From assembly GCA_002633005.1 (NCBI GenBank), contig NMRA01000774.1, positions 45,501 to 109,500 on the forward strand: a stretch of 64,000 nucleotides of DNA. Reading direction: 5' to 3'. The notes under the pieces are model-generated. The model was not told the DNA's origin. It did no database searches and was given only the letters and a program-made list of their open reading frames with translations. The stretch comes from Phoronis australis. Its lineage: Eukaryota; Phoronida; Phoronidae. Numbering within the stretch: position 1 is the first letter of the stretch; each line of letters starts with the position of its first letter. Both the position numbers and the translations under genes were made by a program. Below, piece after piece: positions 56,901-63,718 of the stretch.

Positions 56901-58878
56901 TTGCATTAGTCAGGTGCTGTTCTAAGAATTGGCTGCTCAGACGAGTGACCAGGGAAAGTTAGTGGCATTCTGAGTGCGAGTGTTACTGTATTGATAATAC
57001 TTTCCTTTTTTGCTGATGGAAGATAAAAATTGCGACAGAAGTCTTCTGGATCGTTTGATCCCGTTCCACAAGGTTGATAGATTCTGCTACTGAAAATCCC
57101 GTAATGCTTTTTAGGAGAGCTATATGTACGTAGGGCCCAGAAGCACAAGTGGCGGGTATACCATCATCAACAACTTTAATTTGTAACCTTGCTATATACT
57201 GTACATGGGAAAATGCACGCGCATGTATTGGTTCAAAATAGCACTGACAAAACACTCTGAGTCCGAAAACAAAATTCTGTAAAAAGCAGGTGTCAGATAG
57301 GTGAATTTTGACACTACGTAATACCCCCTGTCAAACATCCACAACTTGCCGTGATTTCCATGTCGCGAAAGCTCATCTATGGCCACAAGTATTGCCATCA
57401 ACAACAATAATTCTAGGAGTACGGCTGCAGGTTTGTTGAACATTTTAAGCAATATATTAGTCCAAGGATACGCAACCCTTAGGAACTGATGAAGTTTGAG
57501 TCTAATACTGGAATAAAAACTTACAAAAACTAGCGACGTTGCGTCCGCATCTCACGGACTTCAGCTTGGCTTGTGTCGTTATTGTTATTCTGGCCAATTG
57601 GTGGCGTTTTGGCCAGACGGCGCGGCATTGACGTCAGAACACCGTCCCATACATGTGACAAATCGAATCTTAAACCGCTTCTTTTATTTAACGGAAGATC
57701 TTCATGAACGTATTGAGAGTCCCTCTTTAAATAAAAAGGCGGTTTGAGATTTGATTTGTCACACGTATGGGATGGTGTTCTTAAGTCAATACAGGGCAGT
57801 CTGGCCAAAACGCCGCCAATTGGCCAGAATAACGATAACGTCACAAGCCAAACTTAGGTCATTGAGATGCGGACGGAACGTCGCTAATTTTGTAAGTTTT
57901 TGTTCCAGTATTAGACTCAAACTTGATCTTTCATTTCGACTGGATGTCTCAAAATTTTCATCTTTAGGAACTGAGTTGGTGAACCAACCCTTAAACTTGG
58001 TTGGACATCCGCACAGTGAACTTGTAGAATGAAATAGCATACACATCAAACTCGAATTGCACGTTAAGCACTAAACCCGCTCACATCAAAATTGCTATCC
58101 CGTGAACACATTTACCTGCACAGAAATAAAGCTGCAAGGAAATCAAACGTTTTGAAAGAACTTTTTCACTCGAAGATTCCACTTTTTACTTTTGGCTTGT
58201 CACTCTGACATTTGCATTTCTTAATCTCCCTGTGATCTCATTGGCTGACATTCGGTTCGCTCAATGACGTCATTGGGTAAAAAACTAAGACTAGAATATG
58301 CCAGACGATTTGAGTCGTTGTTGTTATAGGAAGGTAAAAAGAGGCGACATATTTCCGGTAAAGGGAATTTGCTTTGGTTAGTACCAACACACTGAAAAAA
58401 TGTCCTCCCACTCTTAGTTTTTATCCATTTCACCAAGGGGTGAAAAGGGCCCTCAGGGGGAACTTCAGCTCTGTTTACGAAACCATTATTGGCTTTTAGG
58501 AACTAAGAGTGCGGTATATTGCGCTTCGAAAAAATGTAAATATAGGGATTGCAAGCATTTAATTTTGACAAAATAAGACAGGCTAATGCGACATACTGAA
58601 ATACAACTTGAAGTGTGGGTGATACGCCACTTTGCCTTCCGTAGGCGGATTGTTGTGTATGAAAATATACTCACATACTGCCCGTAATGCATCACACTGG
58701 TGTAGTCGTATGGAACGTTATAAGTGTTGATCACATTTGAGCTGATCTTTTCAAAGTTATACAAGACTTGTGGTGGTATATTTTGCCGCATTATGCGCAC
58801 GTAACTGTCACGGTCTGGTCTCGTCTGCTCGTGAAACAAGCCGGCTGCGTGACCAATTTCATGTATAATTATTGATTT
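32848..58878 (-). CDS. Astacin-family zinc metalloprotease with EGF-like and three ShKT domains (5' part missing)
   Basis: Six minus-strand exons join with matching phases: 58675-58878 (0-0), 55928-56057 (0-1), 52388-52516 (1-1), 34642-34755 (1-1), 34094-34207 (1-1), 32848-32961 (1, stop at 32849-32851). Together they give the second half of an astacin catalytic domain, an EGF-like module, a 12-glycine linker and three ShKT modules ending at the final cysteine. Astacins are secreted or surface zinc endopeptidases that process matrix and growth factors; in cnidarians, ShKT-tailed astacins occur in development and in stinging-cell or gland secretions. Signal peptide, prodomain and N-terminal catalytic exon were not found between 58.9 and 64 kb. 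The intron 34756-52387 is 17.6 kb and packed with mobile elements. I do not assign a gene symbol. Confidence 0.88.
34094..34207 (-). CDS. Astacin gene, exon 5 here: second ShKT domain
   Basis: 114 bp, acceptor TGCGCAG-like above 34207 (reads TCGCAG|AT) and donor GTGAGT below 34094. It reads [18 protein letters not shown], then [13 protein letters not shown] and G. All six ShKT cysteines are present. Phase 1 at both ends makes the exon freely duplicable without frame change. Confidence 0.88.
34642..34755 (-). CDS. Astacin gene, exon 4 here: first ShKT domain
   Basis: 114 bp, acceptor CATGCAG above 34755 and donor GTGGGT below 34642. It reads [20 protein letters not shown], then [14 protein letters not shown]. 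Complete six-cysteine ShKT module, phase 1-1. Closest in sequence to exon 6 (shared YMKKNC and ACKLC). Confidence 0.88.
35420..35670. repeat. GC-rich interspersed repeat fragment
   Basis: An abrupt GC-rich island (GGGGGCGGCCGAGAGGGGCC) within AT-rich DNA, open on both strands because of its composition. It resembles the G/C-tract elements at 3.75 and 48.7 kb. Both long frames here are probably by-products. Confidence 0.4.
36280..36765. repeat. Left copy of a direct duplication around a single N (about 486 bp)
   Basis: Matches 36767-37227 almost base for base, apart from about 25 bp (a GGAATGGATTCCGCGCAGAA-type insert near 36490) and microsatellite length differences. The N lies exactly at the junction, as expected for overlapping contig ends or two haplotypes joined end to end. 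Confidence 0.88.
36560..37290. repeat. Interspersed repeat family with GGAACAGCGTC-type core, copy 1
   Basis: Landmarks GATGATGA...AATGAGTAGGAA, GCAAAATGAGTCAACAATGG, GGAGCGTCCTCAAA and GAAAATATCTTCTGAAAGCC recur in the same order at 38.6-38.85 kb, 39.45-39.69 kb and 50.05-50.4 kb. No conserved protein. The right boundary is the start of a TTAA-element fragment at 37291. Confidence 0.6.
36767..37227. repeat. Right copy of the duplication around the N at 36766
   Basis: See left copy. Includes an ATG/ATT trinucleotide microsatellite (37070-37110), responsible for the histidine-rich minus-strand frames. Confidence 0.88.
37291..37812. mobile_element. Truncated copy of the TTAA-flanked THAP/P2X7-like element
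   Basis: Aligns with the outer end of the elements at 41306 and 44283 (landmarks GATCAGGCTCCGAGCCACTG, CGAACTTTGTAGGCTACGGT, CCGTCTGCCGTCAGGTG). It ends GGTGGCATGCTCCT at 37812 followed by TTAA (37813-37816). The other half, including THAP and P2X7-like parts, is missing. Confidence 0.75.
38600..39960. repeat. Same interspersed repeat family, copies 2 and 3 in tandem
   Basis: The segment carries the landmarks GCAGCAAAATCAGTAAACAA, GGAACAGCGTCATCAG and CATTTGAAAGAGTATACCTT, the last one repeated at about 38960 and 39670. CACGTCAATTCCTCTTCC and CCGCCATTTTGAAAACAACT are followed by AGTCCCGAAATCGAAGTGC. The 39.0-39.42 kb part aligns with 50.45-50.88 kb. Non-coding; probably a worn non-autonomous element. 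Confidence 0.6.
39961..41301. other. Non-coding stretch, no gene recognised
   Basis: Short chance frames only. A C-rich tract lies near 40870 (GCGCCCCCCCCATTTTTACC). Confidence 0.4.
42348..42524 (+). pseudogene. P2X7 C-terminal-domain-like exon inside the element
   Basis: From an ATG at 42348 the frame reads [10 protein letters not shown], a stop, and then [20 protein letters not shown] up to MDNSL at a GTAAGC donor. YQFEPEYT followed by an acidic/basic helix is typical of the conserved region that precedes a Cys-rich zinc-binding P2X7-like domain in many multicopy invertebrate proteins. The Cys-rich second exon is not present, and one internal stop breaks the frame. Its counterpart in the other copy lies on the minus strand at 46370-46580. 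Confidence 0.55.
42585..42757 (-). pseudogene. THAP-domain remnant of the left element
   Basis: The ATG at 42757 begins [14 protein letters not shown] with the C-x4-C pair. After a frameshift it continues [10 protein letters not shown], a stop, and [20 protein letters not shown]. This matches the THAP core (SFFRLP ... W-L). The C-x2-H pair is not readable. It is a decayed DNA-binding domain of the element's transposase. Confidence 0.7.
43067..43351 (+). CDS. Small unidentified ORF between the inverted elements
   Basis: An ATG in good context (AGAATGG) opens 94 codons with natural composition: [30 protein letters not shown]-like acidic middle ([20 protein letters not shown]) and a lysine/cysteine end ([14 protein letters not shown]). 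It has no transmembrane segment or motif I know. It is the only protein-like sequence in the 1.34 kb between two inverted mobile elements, inside a host intron and opposite in strand to the astacin gene. A second short frame (43348-43455) overlaps its stop in an ATGA arrangement and reads [20 protein letters not shown]. The two could be one coding region broken by a frameshift. Function unknown. Confidence 0.35.
   Translation: MDASILIAQAEDRHEHVLIDSPSVSKTTTGAKRLLNFESELVDDGYSVSENYQPSNPFLSNVSKDSTEQLDRKLFKISTSLDDLCKKNVCLDFP
44457..44488 (+). pseudogene. THAP-domain start split by transposon insertion (5' part)
   Basis: Reads [11 protein letters not shown], with the first C-x4-C zinc pair, then stops at the TTAA target site of the inner element. 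Continues at 46185. Confidence 0.7.
44493..46180 (+). mobile_element. Kolobok-like DNA transposon, copy 2 (1688 bp)
   Basis: Terminal inverted repeats AGGCGAAGGCAACC...GGTTGCCTTCGCCT with about 150 bp of matching sub-terminal sequence, flanked by TTAA at 44489-44492 and 46181-46184. Encodes a crippled THAP protein (44757-45760). The catalytic region is missing, so it is non-autonomous. It inserted into the THAP coding sequence of an older TTAA element. Confidence 0.9.
44757..45760 (+). pseudogene. Kolobok-like transposase N-terminal half (THAP plus zinc-ribbon-like region), frameshifted
   Basis: The ATG at 44757 opens a THAP finger: [34 protein letters not shown]. After a frameshift at about 44930 it continues [18 protein letters not shown], which supplies the missing C-x2-H pair. 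A second shift near 45000 leads to [14 protein letters not shown], a long Ser/Thr/Pro-rich linker, then [37 protein letters not shown] and [15 protein letters not shown]. The C-x2-C ... C-x2-GH pattern with W and RGMPE matches the region before the catalytic domain of Kolobok-type proteins. After this the sequence diverges and the DDE catalytic part is absent. An inactive protein is expected. Confidence 0.78.
46185..46330 (+). pseudogene. THAP-domain remnant (3' part of the interrupted copy)
   Basis: Continues the THAP domain cut at 44488, reading [20 protein letters not shown]-type sequence and then [14 protein letters not shown] before a stop. Better preserved across the SFF...W core than the left copy, which has a stop there. 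Confidence 0.6.
46370..46580 (-). pseudogene. P2X7-like exon remnant of the right copy
   Basis: The minus strand reads [20 protein letters not shown], then AQTTEH, the counterpart of [18 protein letters not shown] at 42.45 kb. The donor has decayed (TTTTGTAAGC instead of TTGGTAAGC). The upstream part is worn. Confidence 0.5.
47655..48520. other. Non-coding stretch with a single N at 48515
   Basis: No gene or clear repeat recognised. Unlike the other isolated Ns, this one has no obvious duplication on its two sides. Confidence 0.4.
48540..49060. repeat. Two C/G-rich interspersed repeat fragments ending in ATCCGCC
   Basis: TGCCCAATTCCCGAAGGCAA ... CTGATCCGCCAC (ending about 48670) and TGCCCAATTCTCCTAGGCAG ... 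CTAGATCCGCCTC (ending about 49055) are diverged copies of the same 3' end. GGGGCGGGGCAGGGGACCCG marks the start of the second. Open frames through them are compositional. Confidence 0.6.
49093..49428. repeat. Left copy of a 336-bp direct duplication around a single N
   Basis: Essentially identical to 49430-49765. Each copy also carries an internal 28-bp tandem duplication (TGGTCGCGATTCTACTCGGG...). The junction N at 49429 marks an unmerged overlap. Confidence 0.92.
49430..49765. repeat. Right copy of the 336-bp duplication
   Basis: See left copy. Unique sequence resumes at 49766. Confidence 0.92.
50050..50935. repeat. Interspersed GGAACAGCGTC-core repeat family, copy 4
   Basis: Shares GCAGCAAAAATCAGTCAACA, GGAACAGCGTCACAAA, AAAAATTCACGTCG, ATGGCACCACAGCATGATTG and CGTCCCGAAATCGAGGTGCG with 38.6-39.4 kb. 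Ends at a fold-back element. Confidence 0.65.
50938..51148. mobile_element. Near-palindromic fold-back element, about 100-bp arms
   Basis: The left arm AATAATCACTTACTTTGAGA ... TTTCGCAT pairs with the right arm ATGCGAAA ... TCTCTATGTAAGTCATTATT around a 10-base loop (TTACCTCACT). Inner landmarks GATTCAGTTACATGCAGACG and its complement GCATCTAACTGAATC match closely. A palindromic MITE is most likely; transcripts would form a long hairpin. Confidence 0.8.
51149..52387. other. Non-coding stretch within the large astacin intron
   Basis: No gene recognised. The part near 52.1-52.3 kb resembles the intron modules of the ShKT array, consistent with it being original intron sequence next to the EGF-like exon. 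Confidence 0.45.
52388..52516 (-). CDS. Astacin gene, exon 3 here: EGF-like cysteine module plus poly-glycine linker
   Basis: 129 bp between an AG acceptor (CTACTGAAG) and a GTGAGT donor. It reads [19 protein letters not shown], then [10 protein letters not shown], twelve glycines and a lysine. The C-x5-C...GFVGKDCKC-x-C pattern is the EGF-like segment that commonly follows astacin domains. The glycines are encoded by a GGC/GGT trinucleotide run (52391-52426) that directly precedes the donor and joins the EGF-like module to the ShKT tail. Confidence 0.88.
52896..53783. mobile_element. Non-autonomous GGTCG-rich repeat, second full copy
   Basis: Starts AGATTGTTCTAAAGG and ends GGACAATCG. Interior landmarks match 8971-9800 throughout (TACTACGTCGCAGAGCGACT, CCACGAGCGGTTAACAATGG, CACTGAAGAGCAGACGA, GGCTTTCAAACTTTC). 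Lies in the astacin intron between exons at 52.4 and 56.0 kb. Confidence 0.65.
53918..54340 (-). pseudogene. LINE reverse-transcriptase fragment
   Basis: The minus strand reads [20 protein letters not shown], a recognisable piece of the LINE reverse-transcriptase region that follows the active site (SGLKxNxEKTxxxWIG). After a frameshift it continues [14 protein letters not shown]. The rest is worn. Much shorter than the 6.7-8.8 kb relic and from a different lineage. Confidence 0.6.
54341..55920. other. Intron sequence, no gene recognised
   Basis: Two longer plus-strand frames (54732-55073 and 55147-55542) lack motifs and splice support, and I do not regard them as genes. Confidence 0.4.
55928..56057 (-). 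CDS. Astacin gene, exon 2 here: end of the catalytic domain
   Basis: 130 bp, acceptor TATAACAG above 56057 and donor GTAAGT below 55928. In phase 0 it reads [20 protein letters not shown], then [20 protein letters not shown] and CKP. This matches the conserved close of astacin domains (AFS-x-NG ... IG-x-R ... S-x-x-D-x-x-x-x-N-x-x-Y-x-C) with the final disulphide cysteine. A shifted reading also gives an open frame but has no family match. Confidence 0.9.
57192..57452 (-). CDS. Small ORF with hydrophobic N-terminus, doubtful
   Basis: An 86-codon minus-strand frame starts [20 protein letters not shown], which looks like a signal or anchor sequence, then [20 protein letters not shown]. It lies in the intron between two astacin exons on the same strand, so it could be an alternative first exon or chance. 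A donor-like GTATTA follows DRG. No family recognised. Confidence 0.2.
   Translation of the reverse strand: MLKMFNKPAAVLLELLLLMAILVAIDELSRHGNHGKLWMFDRGYYVVSKFTYLTPAFYRILFSDSECFVSAILNQYMRVHFPMYSI
57488..57934. mobile_element. Long fold-back (inverted-repeat) element, about 200-bp arms
   Basis: TGAAGTTTGAGTCTAATACT on the left is answered by AGTATTAGACTCAAACTTGA on the right. The inner parts keep pairing: ACTAGCGACGTTGCGTCCGC / GCGGACGGAACGTCGCTAA, TGGCCAATTGGTGGCGTTTT / AAACGCCGCCAATTGGCCA, CCCATACATGTGACAAATCG / GATTTGTCACACGTATGGG. A short non-paired centre lies near 57700. Probably a MITE of fold-back type in the astacin intron. Confidence 0.85.
58675..58878 (-). CDS. Astacin gene, exon 1 here: zinc-binding active site and Met-turn
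   Basis: 204 bp (68 codons), acceptor TTTTTTCAG above 58878 and donor GTGAGT below 58675. It reads [20 protein letters not shown], containing the astacin motif HExxHxxGxxHE with three zinc-ligand histidines and the catalytic glutamate. It ends [12 protein letters not shown], containing the Met-turn SVMHY with the zinc-side tyrosine. All catalytic residues are intact, so the encoded protease should be active if the missing 5' exons are sound. Confidence 0.93.
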
Positions 58879-60105
58879 CTGAAAAAAGTAAATGGACATG
58901 CATTTGCACAATGGATTTCAGAAATCATTTAAATGTTTGACATGGAACAGTTGTCACCATGGTATCCGGTGCCACAACTACAGTGCATTTGTTAAAGTGA
59001 ACAGTTGGTTTCATGATACCCACAATATTCCTGCCGCGCCAGCTCGGGCCAGCCCGCAAACAAAGTTCTTCCCCGCGCTCGCTAAGTGATGTGACTTCAT
59101 GTCCTCAATCTTTAAATAGGCCAAAGGTGAGCCACTGCGGTCTTGCCAGTCAAATGTTCGTTTCAAAAATGCCATCACTATTTGTCTTTAATTGGCGTTA
59201 CTTAAAACTGATTGTATTTCAATGAATTATTGTTTGTATTTGATAATAATAAATGCTGTTCATATGAGATTTTATAGTCTTTGTGCACATATTTGACGTT
59301 TTAATGATTAACAACACGGCAAATGCACGGCTGGTTCCCGGCAGCACGTACGCAGAGGAGGGGGGGGGGGAACTTCAGTTTTCAAAGTTCGCCAGTAGGA
59401 CCGCAACTTCTGACCTTCGGCCTGGTTAAAAGAATGAGGTCAAATCTCTTGGCGTGTGCCGACTGAAATTGGCAAGTTCACGATTTTGGGAACTGAAATA
59501 GGGACTGCTTAAAGAAAAAGTTTGATAACGGGAGTATTTGTTCGAGTTGGAAGGAATTAAACATATCGACAACCTCCTAAGGTGTTCCTCAATTCGCAAA
59601 AGGTATTTATAACAACATGACTATGATGTTTTAGTCGTTGCGAGGCAACAGAGGCGATGGTCATTGCCTACCCTCTAGGACGCTATCCCCGTATTACTGC
59701 GCACATTCCCTGTTCCCTCCAGAGCTATACCTTGCACAGAGATATGTGTTCGCGGACGAACCTTACTCCCGCACCTCTGTCCTTGCAAAGCAGTAACTGA
59801 GGCGGAATCGTGATTGGCTAAAACTCTGTGCGGCAGAAACTTCATTAATACCACCTTATCAACATGACATGGCCAATACAACTGTTAAATAAGCTATGGA
59901 AAATTAATACCCGTTAAAGTCAAGGCAGATTTTCTAAGTGTGCAATGAAGACAGAGGCATTTATATCTTGACAATTTCCCACTACTCTGTGCTAGTGTTC
60001 TAAAGGAATGCAAAGCGAAAAAAAAACATTAATGAAAAACGTGAGAAAAATCAAAAAGTATATCAACAGACGATGATTTACTCCATACTCATTATAATAT
60101 GCTCT
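58879..60105. other. Non-coding stretch 5' of the recognised astacin exons
   Basis: Searched on the minus strand for the N-terminal astacin exon and prodomain, and none was recognised. A G-rich tract lies at 59355-59371. Confidence 0.4.
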
Positions 60106-60109
60106 CAGT

Positions 60110-60224
60110 CGTTACCCCCTATCTAGAACCCTCGTTGATTTTGTAGAATTATCGCCCACGGGGCTAACGCCCCTCGGACGATAATCCTTCAAAACTCTCG
60201 GGCTCTATATTACGAGGGATAACG
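60110..60224. repeat. Palindromic element centred on GGGGCTAACGCCCC
   Basis: Left arm CGTTACCCCCTATCTAGAAC ... AATTATCGCCC pairs with right arm CGATAATCC ... TACGAGGGATAACG around the perfect GGGGC/GCCCC core at 60159-60172. The whole 115 bp can fold into one hairpin. Likely a small fold-back MITE. Confidence 0.75.
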
Positions 60225-60831
60225 CCATGTAACAATGAATTTTTTATGTTGATATTGACCAAAGTGGCGAGCAGAATCACGTTTCATTCAAACCGCTTGG
60301 CCTTCGCATGTCGTTAGTCAAGGTCTGACCAATCAGTCGCTGTAGAAACTAGAAACCTTGACTACATGGCCACAACAGGAGTGCACTGGATATTAGGACT
60401 GCTACTTTTGACGAATCGTCAACGTTTTGTGTTTTAGTTGTTGGGCCGTCTCAGCTATTTTACGTAATTGTATGTTACTCAGACATGTTTATAAGCGTTG
60501 TAGTGGAGTCTAATCACACAAAAATGAAATTTTAGCAATAAATTCATTGAAACCAAACTATATTGTTGTCATAATAAATATTAAGTAATTGGTAGATAGT
60601 TCCATTTAAGTTGCCCAAATTTGTGCAAATGCATTTTTAAACCATGTGGTCAAACTCGTTTACATGTACATGTTTTTTGAAATCAAAATCTGTTTATAGA
60701 TGGTGTTTACTATTTTGGTTTGGGGCCAAGGCACTCTTAAGGGTTCTAGAAAATTCTGAGAGCAACTCGTAACATACCAATGATATGATTAGAAAAAAAC
60801 ATGTGATTTTTATTAGTCAATCGATAAAGGA

Positions 60832-60985
60832 GAATGCCACCCGATTTAAGACGTTTTTGTTAACCCTCTTAATCGGCGCGAATTCACATGCAATCGTATA
60901 CAGTTTGTCTCACCTCGCCGAAAGGTCTCACGTTAACATGTGAGGAAGGTGAATACACGGCGCAGGGAAGTCAGTGATAAACTAA
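60832..60985. mobile_element. End fragment of the TTAA-flanked THAP/P2X7-like element
   Basis: AAAGGAGAATGCCACCCGAT and following landmarks (TCTTAATCGG, GTTAACATGTGAGGAAGGTG) match the inner ends of the elements at 42935 and 44283. Truncated where a tandem repeat begins near 61003. Confidence 0.7.
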
Positions 60986-61002
60986 GAGCTTGGCACTTGC
61001 AA

Positions 61003-61243
61003 CGTGGGTAGCAAGATAATGCCTGCAACTGTTGCATCACAAGTGACCACGAAGAAGAATCGTGGGTAGAATGCACTGCCAGCAAGTTTTGCTCCACGAG
61101 ACACTGTGGCCAGCAAGAGGAGTCGTGAGTAGAAGATACTGCCTGCAAGTGTTACGTCACGAGAGACTGTGACCGGCAAGAGAAATCGTGGGTAGGAGAC
61201 TGCCTGCAAATGTGGGGTCACGACGGACTGTGATCAGCAGGTA
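61003..61243. repeat. Tandem repeat, about 63-bp unit, four copies
   Basis: CGTGGGTAG or CGTGAGTAG recurs at 61003, 61061, 61124 and 61187, with ACTGCCTGCAAGTGTTACGT and AGACTGTGACCGGCAAGAG variants in step. The repeated hydrophobic pattern in the minus-strand frames simply reflects the repeat. Confidence 0.8.
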
Positions 61244-62369
61244 CAAAAAGTGTCGAGTCCTACTGTTCGGATAGCCGATAATGACGATTGATTATTTATA
61301 GTTAATTGATTGTAGTAATTCTTACAAAGGGCGCTAGCTTCTTCATTGTTCGATCAGATCAGTTAATTAACAACAGGTTTCACTTGTTTTAATTAGTGTT
61401 TATCATATAATGAATCAATTGTTGTCCATCTACGCACAATGGCAAAGCATAGCTACCATTCAAACAAACCCACAATCAACATCTGATAATTGTTAATACC
61501 TATGTGATTCATTCCACTTTCGTCTCAATTGGAGTCAAGCACGCAATTTTTTTACCGTGCAGGCTCGAAAAACATTCACGTTATAAAATCAGATTGTTCT
61601 TCATCGTCCGTCCTTTTTTGAGTAGTTTACTAGTATAAATCTAAAGGCTACTTTTTGTATGGTGCCGTGATTTACATTATCTCAATTCTCAAGTTTATAG
61701 AAAATGTTCATAACGAGTTCGGCAAGTTTGCCCTGCGACTAAACAAAAAGACGCCAAATGGCATGGCTAGGAGCGAATGTGTTACATGTACATGTAGATA
61801 GATGTCGCATACTTACATGTACTACGTGTTCACGACAATTGTTTTCTGGGCGAGGCTACTTCATTTGAAGCCTCGTTAATATCTAACTATTAAATTGCTT
61901 CAATTATGTTACAGCAACAGTGTAAAGACGACGGCAGGCACAACTGGGCCTCTTATATGATATGGCATGGTTATACATGTACAGACCTGGTGGTACAGAT
62001 TTTTTGCGATCAGAAATTTGCCGGAGAATAATTGACTGTTACATGTACATTCAAAGCTAGAGTTTTGTATTTAATAATTACGACAATGTCTGTACTATTA
62101 ATACGGAACCACAGTGTGAGAAAGTGCATGTTATTTTACACTGCAATATGGGTAAACTATTTGCTCGACTTAGGTGCTCAATGCACAAGCATTATATTGA
62201 ACCAGGGTGGCAAGCTGGTCTACCCGATAGTGAGAGAACTTTTGTCATATGCAATACTGGTCTAACATAAAACGAGAATCGTTTTATTTGTAACTGATCT
62301 GCCTTTGGTGATGTGCACCAATGCACCAAAATTTTGCTGACGAATATGACTGGTGATGCCAGAGAAGTT
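61244..62369. other. Non-coding stretch, no gene recognised
   Basis: AT-rich with several TACATGTACATGT motifs (61785, 61975, 62040). One plus-strand frame (62032-62265) is open but has no recognisable motif. Confidence 0.4.
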
Positions 62370-62952
62370 ACAATATTTCAAAGACACGATCTTTGGGAAC
62401 CAGGCACAACAGCGCTAAGAACTGATCTTTTGTCACTTTGGAGTCGTAATGTAAACGGTATTATGAGGCCAAGGCCTACATGAAATCGTTTCAGATTCTA
62501 ATTCTGATTGTTACAGGTCTTCACGCTCATAAGATTAAAGTAAAAAGTTCGACTTATTCATCTTAAAGCTGTTTTCCACTCCATGTTATCTATCAAATTT
62601 GAATTCAATGCTCGTGTTGGTACTGAAATAATAGAAAAGCGGTATCATGGAATGGAATTTTAACATATCAATTTTATGTGAGCATAAGGCTTAACTGAGT
62701 TTTCGAGAGGCAATCAGGGCGAAATGCAGCTTTGAATTCAAAATTGAAAATTGTTTTTCATTTCTTAGAACAGTCGTTCTCATGTTTTTGAGATCCGGCA
62801 TCGAAAGCTCGAGCATCATCTGTTATTGATCACAGTCTTAGCATTGTTAACCCGTTCGCAAGCAGCTCGCATAGAAATCGTCAGATTTGCGTCACCATCG
62901 TTGCCTTTGTTATTATGATTTTAATGACTATGACTAGCATTTATCGGTATAG
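62370..62952. repeat. Left copy of a direct duplication (about 580 bp)
   Basis: Near-identical to 63144-63718, up to TTTATCGGTAT. Differences are single bases and an 8-base indel at the right end. Unlike the other N-linked duplications, 190 bp separate this copy from the N. Confidence 0.9.
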
Positions 62953-63057
62953 CGGATTTGCAGCGACGCCATATTGAAATTAGGTTAAAATGGTGCATTG
63001 TGGGTGCTGTGGTCAGGATTCCGAAAGCGGCCATAGTAACAAGCGTAATACGCGGTA

Positions 63058-63142
63058 TGAGCGCGAAGAAAACTTACGGCGGATACACTTGTTGTGTTCC
63101 TGGCTGCTTCAAAAACAACAAGAGAGATAAAAATCTGAGTTT
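63058..63142 (+). CDS. THAP-domain N-terminal fragment, cut by an N
   Basis: The ATG at 63058 reads MSAKKTYGGYTCCVPGCFKN then NKRDKNLSF and runs into the N at 63143. CCVPGCFKNNKR is the typical start of a THAP zinc finger (C-x4-C). The sequence right of the N does not continue the THAP core (no W or C-x2-H), so the join is probably wrong or an intron boundary is hidden. It could be a host THAP gene or another transposon. Confidence 0.6.
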
Positions 63143-63143
63143 N

Positions 63144-63718
63144 ACAATATTTCAAAGACACGATCTTTGGGAACCAGGCACAACAGCGCTAAGAACTGAT
63201 CTTTTGTCACTTTGGAGTCGTAATGTAAACGGTATTATGAGGCCAAGGCCTACATGAAATCGTTTCAGATTCTAATTCTGATTGTTACAGGTCTTCACGC
63301 TCATAAGATTAAAGTAAAAAGTTCGACTTATTCATCTTAAAGCTGTTTTCCACTCCATGTTATCTATCAAATTTGAATTCAATGCTCGTGTTGGTACTGA
63401 AATAATAGAAAAGCGGTATCATGGAATGGAATTTTAACATATCAATTTTATGTGAGCATAAGGCTTAACTGAGTTTTCGAGAGGCAATCAGGGCGAAATG
63501 CAGCTTTGAATTCAAAATTGAAAATTGTTTTTCATTTCTTAGAACAGTCGTTCTCATGGTTTTTGAGATCCGGCATCGAAAGCTCGAGCATCATCTGTTA
63601 TTGATCACAGTCTTAGCATTGTTAACCCGTTTGCAAGCAGCTCGCATAGAAATCGTCAGATTTGCGTCACCATCGTTGCCTTTGTTATTATGATTTTAAT
63701 GACAAGCATTTATCGGTA
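63144..63718. repeat. Right copy of the duplication, starting directly after the N
   Basis: See left copy. Unique sequence follows, with an open plus-strand frame to 63977 that is rich in cysteine but unrecognised (QCKLCRMYFESCCLTCD). Confidence 0.9.

Noticed and set aside
60982-61221. Hydrophobic repeat protein on the minus strand
   Set aside because: The repeating pattern is the 63-bp tandem repeat read in frame.
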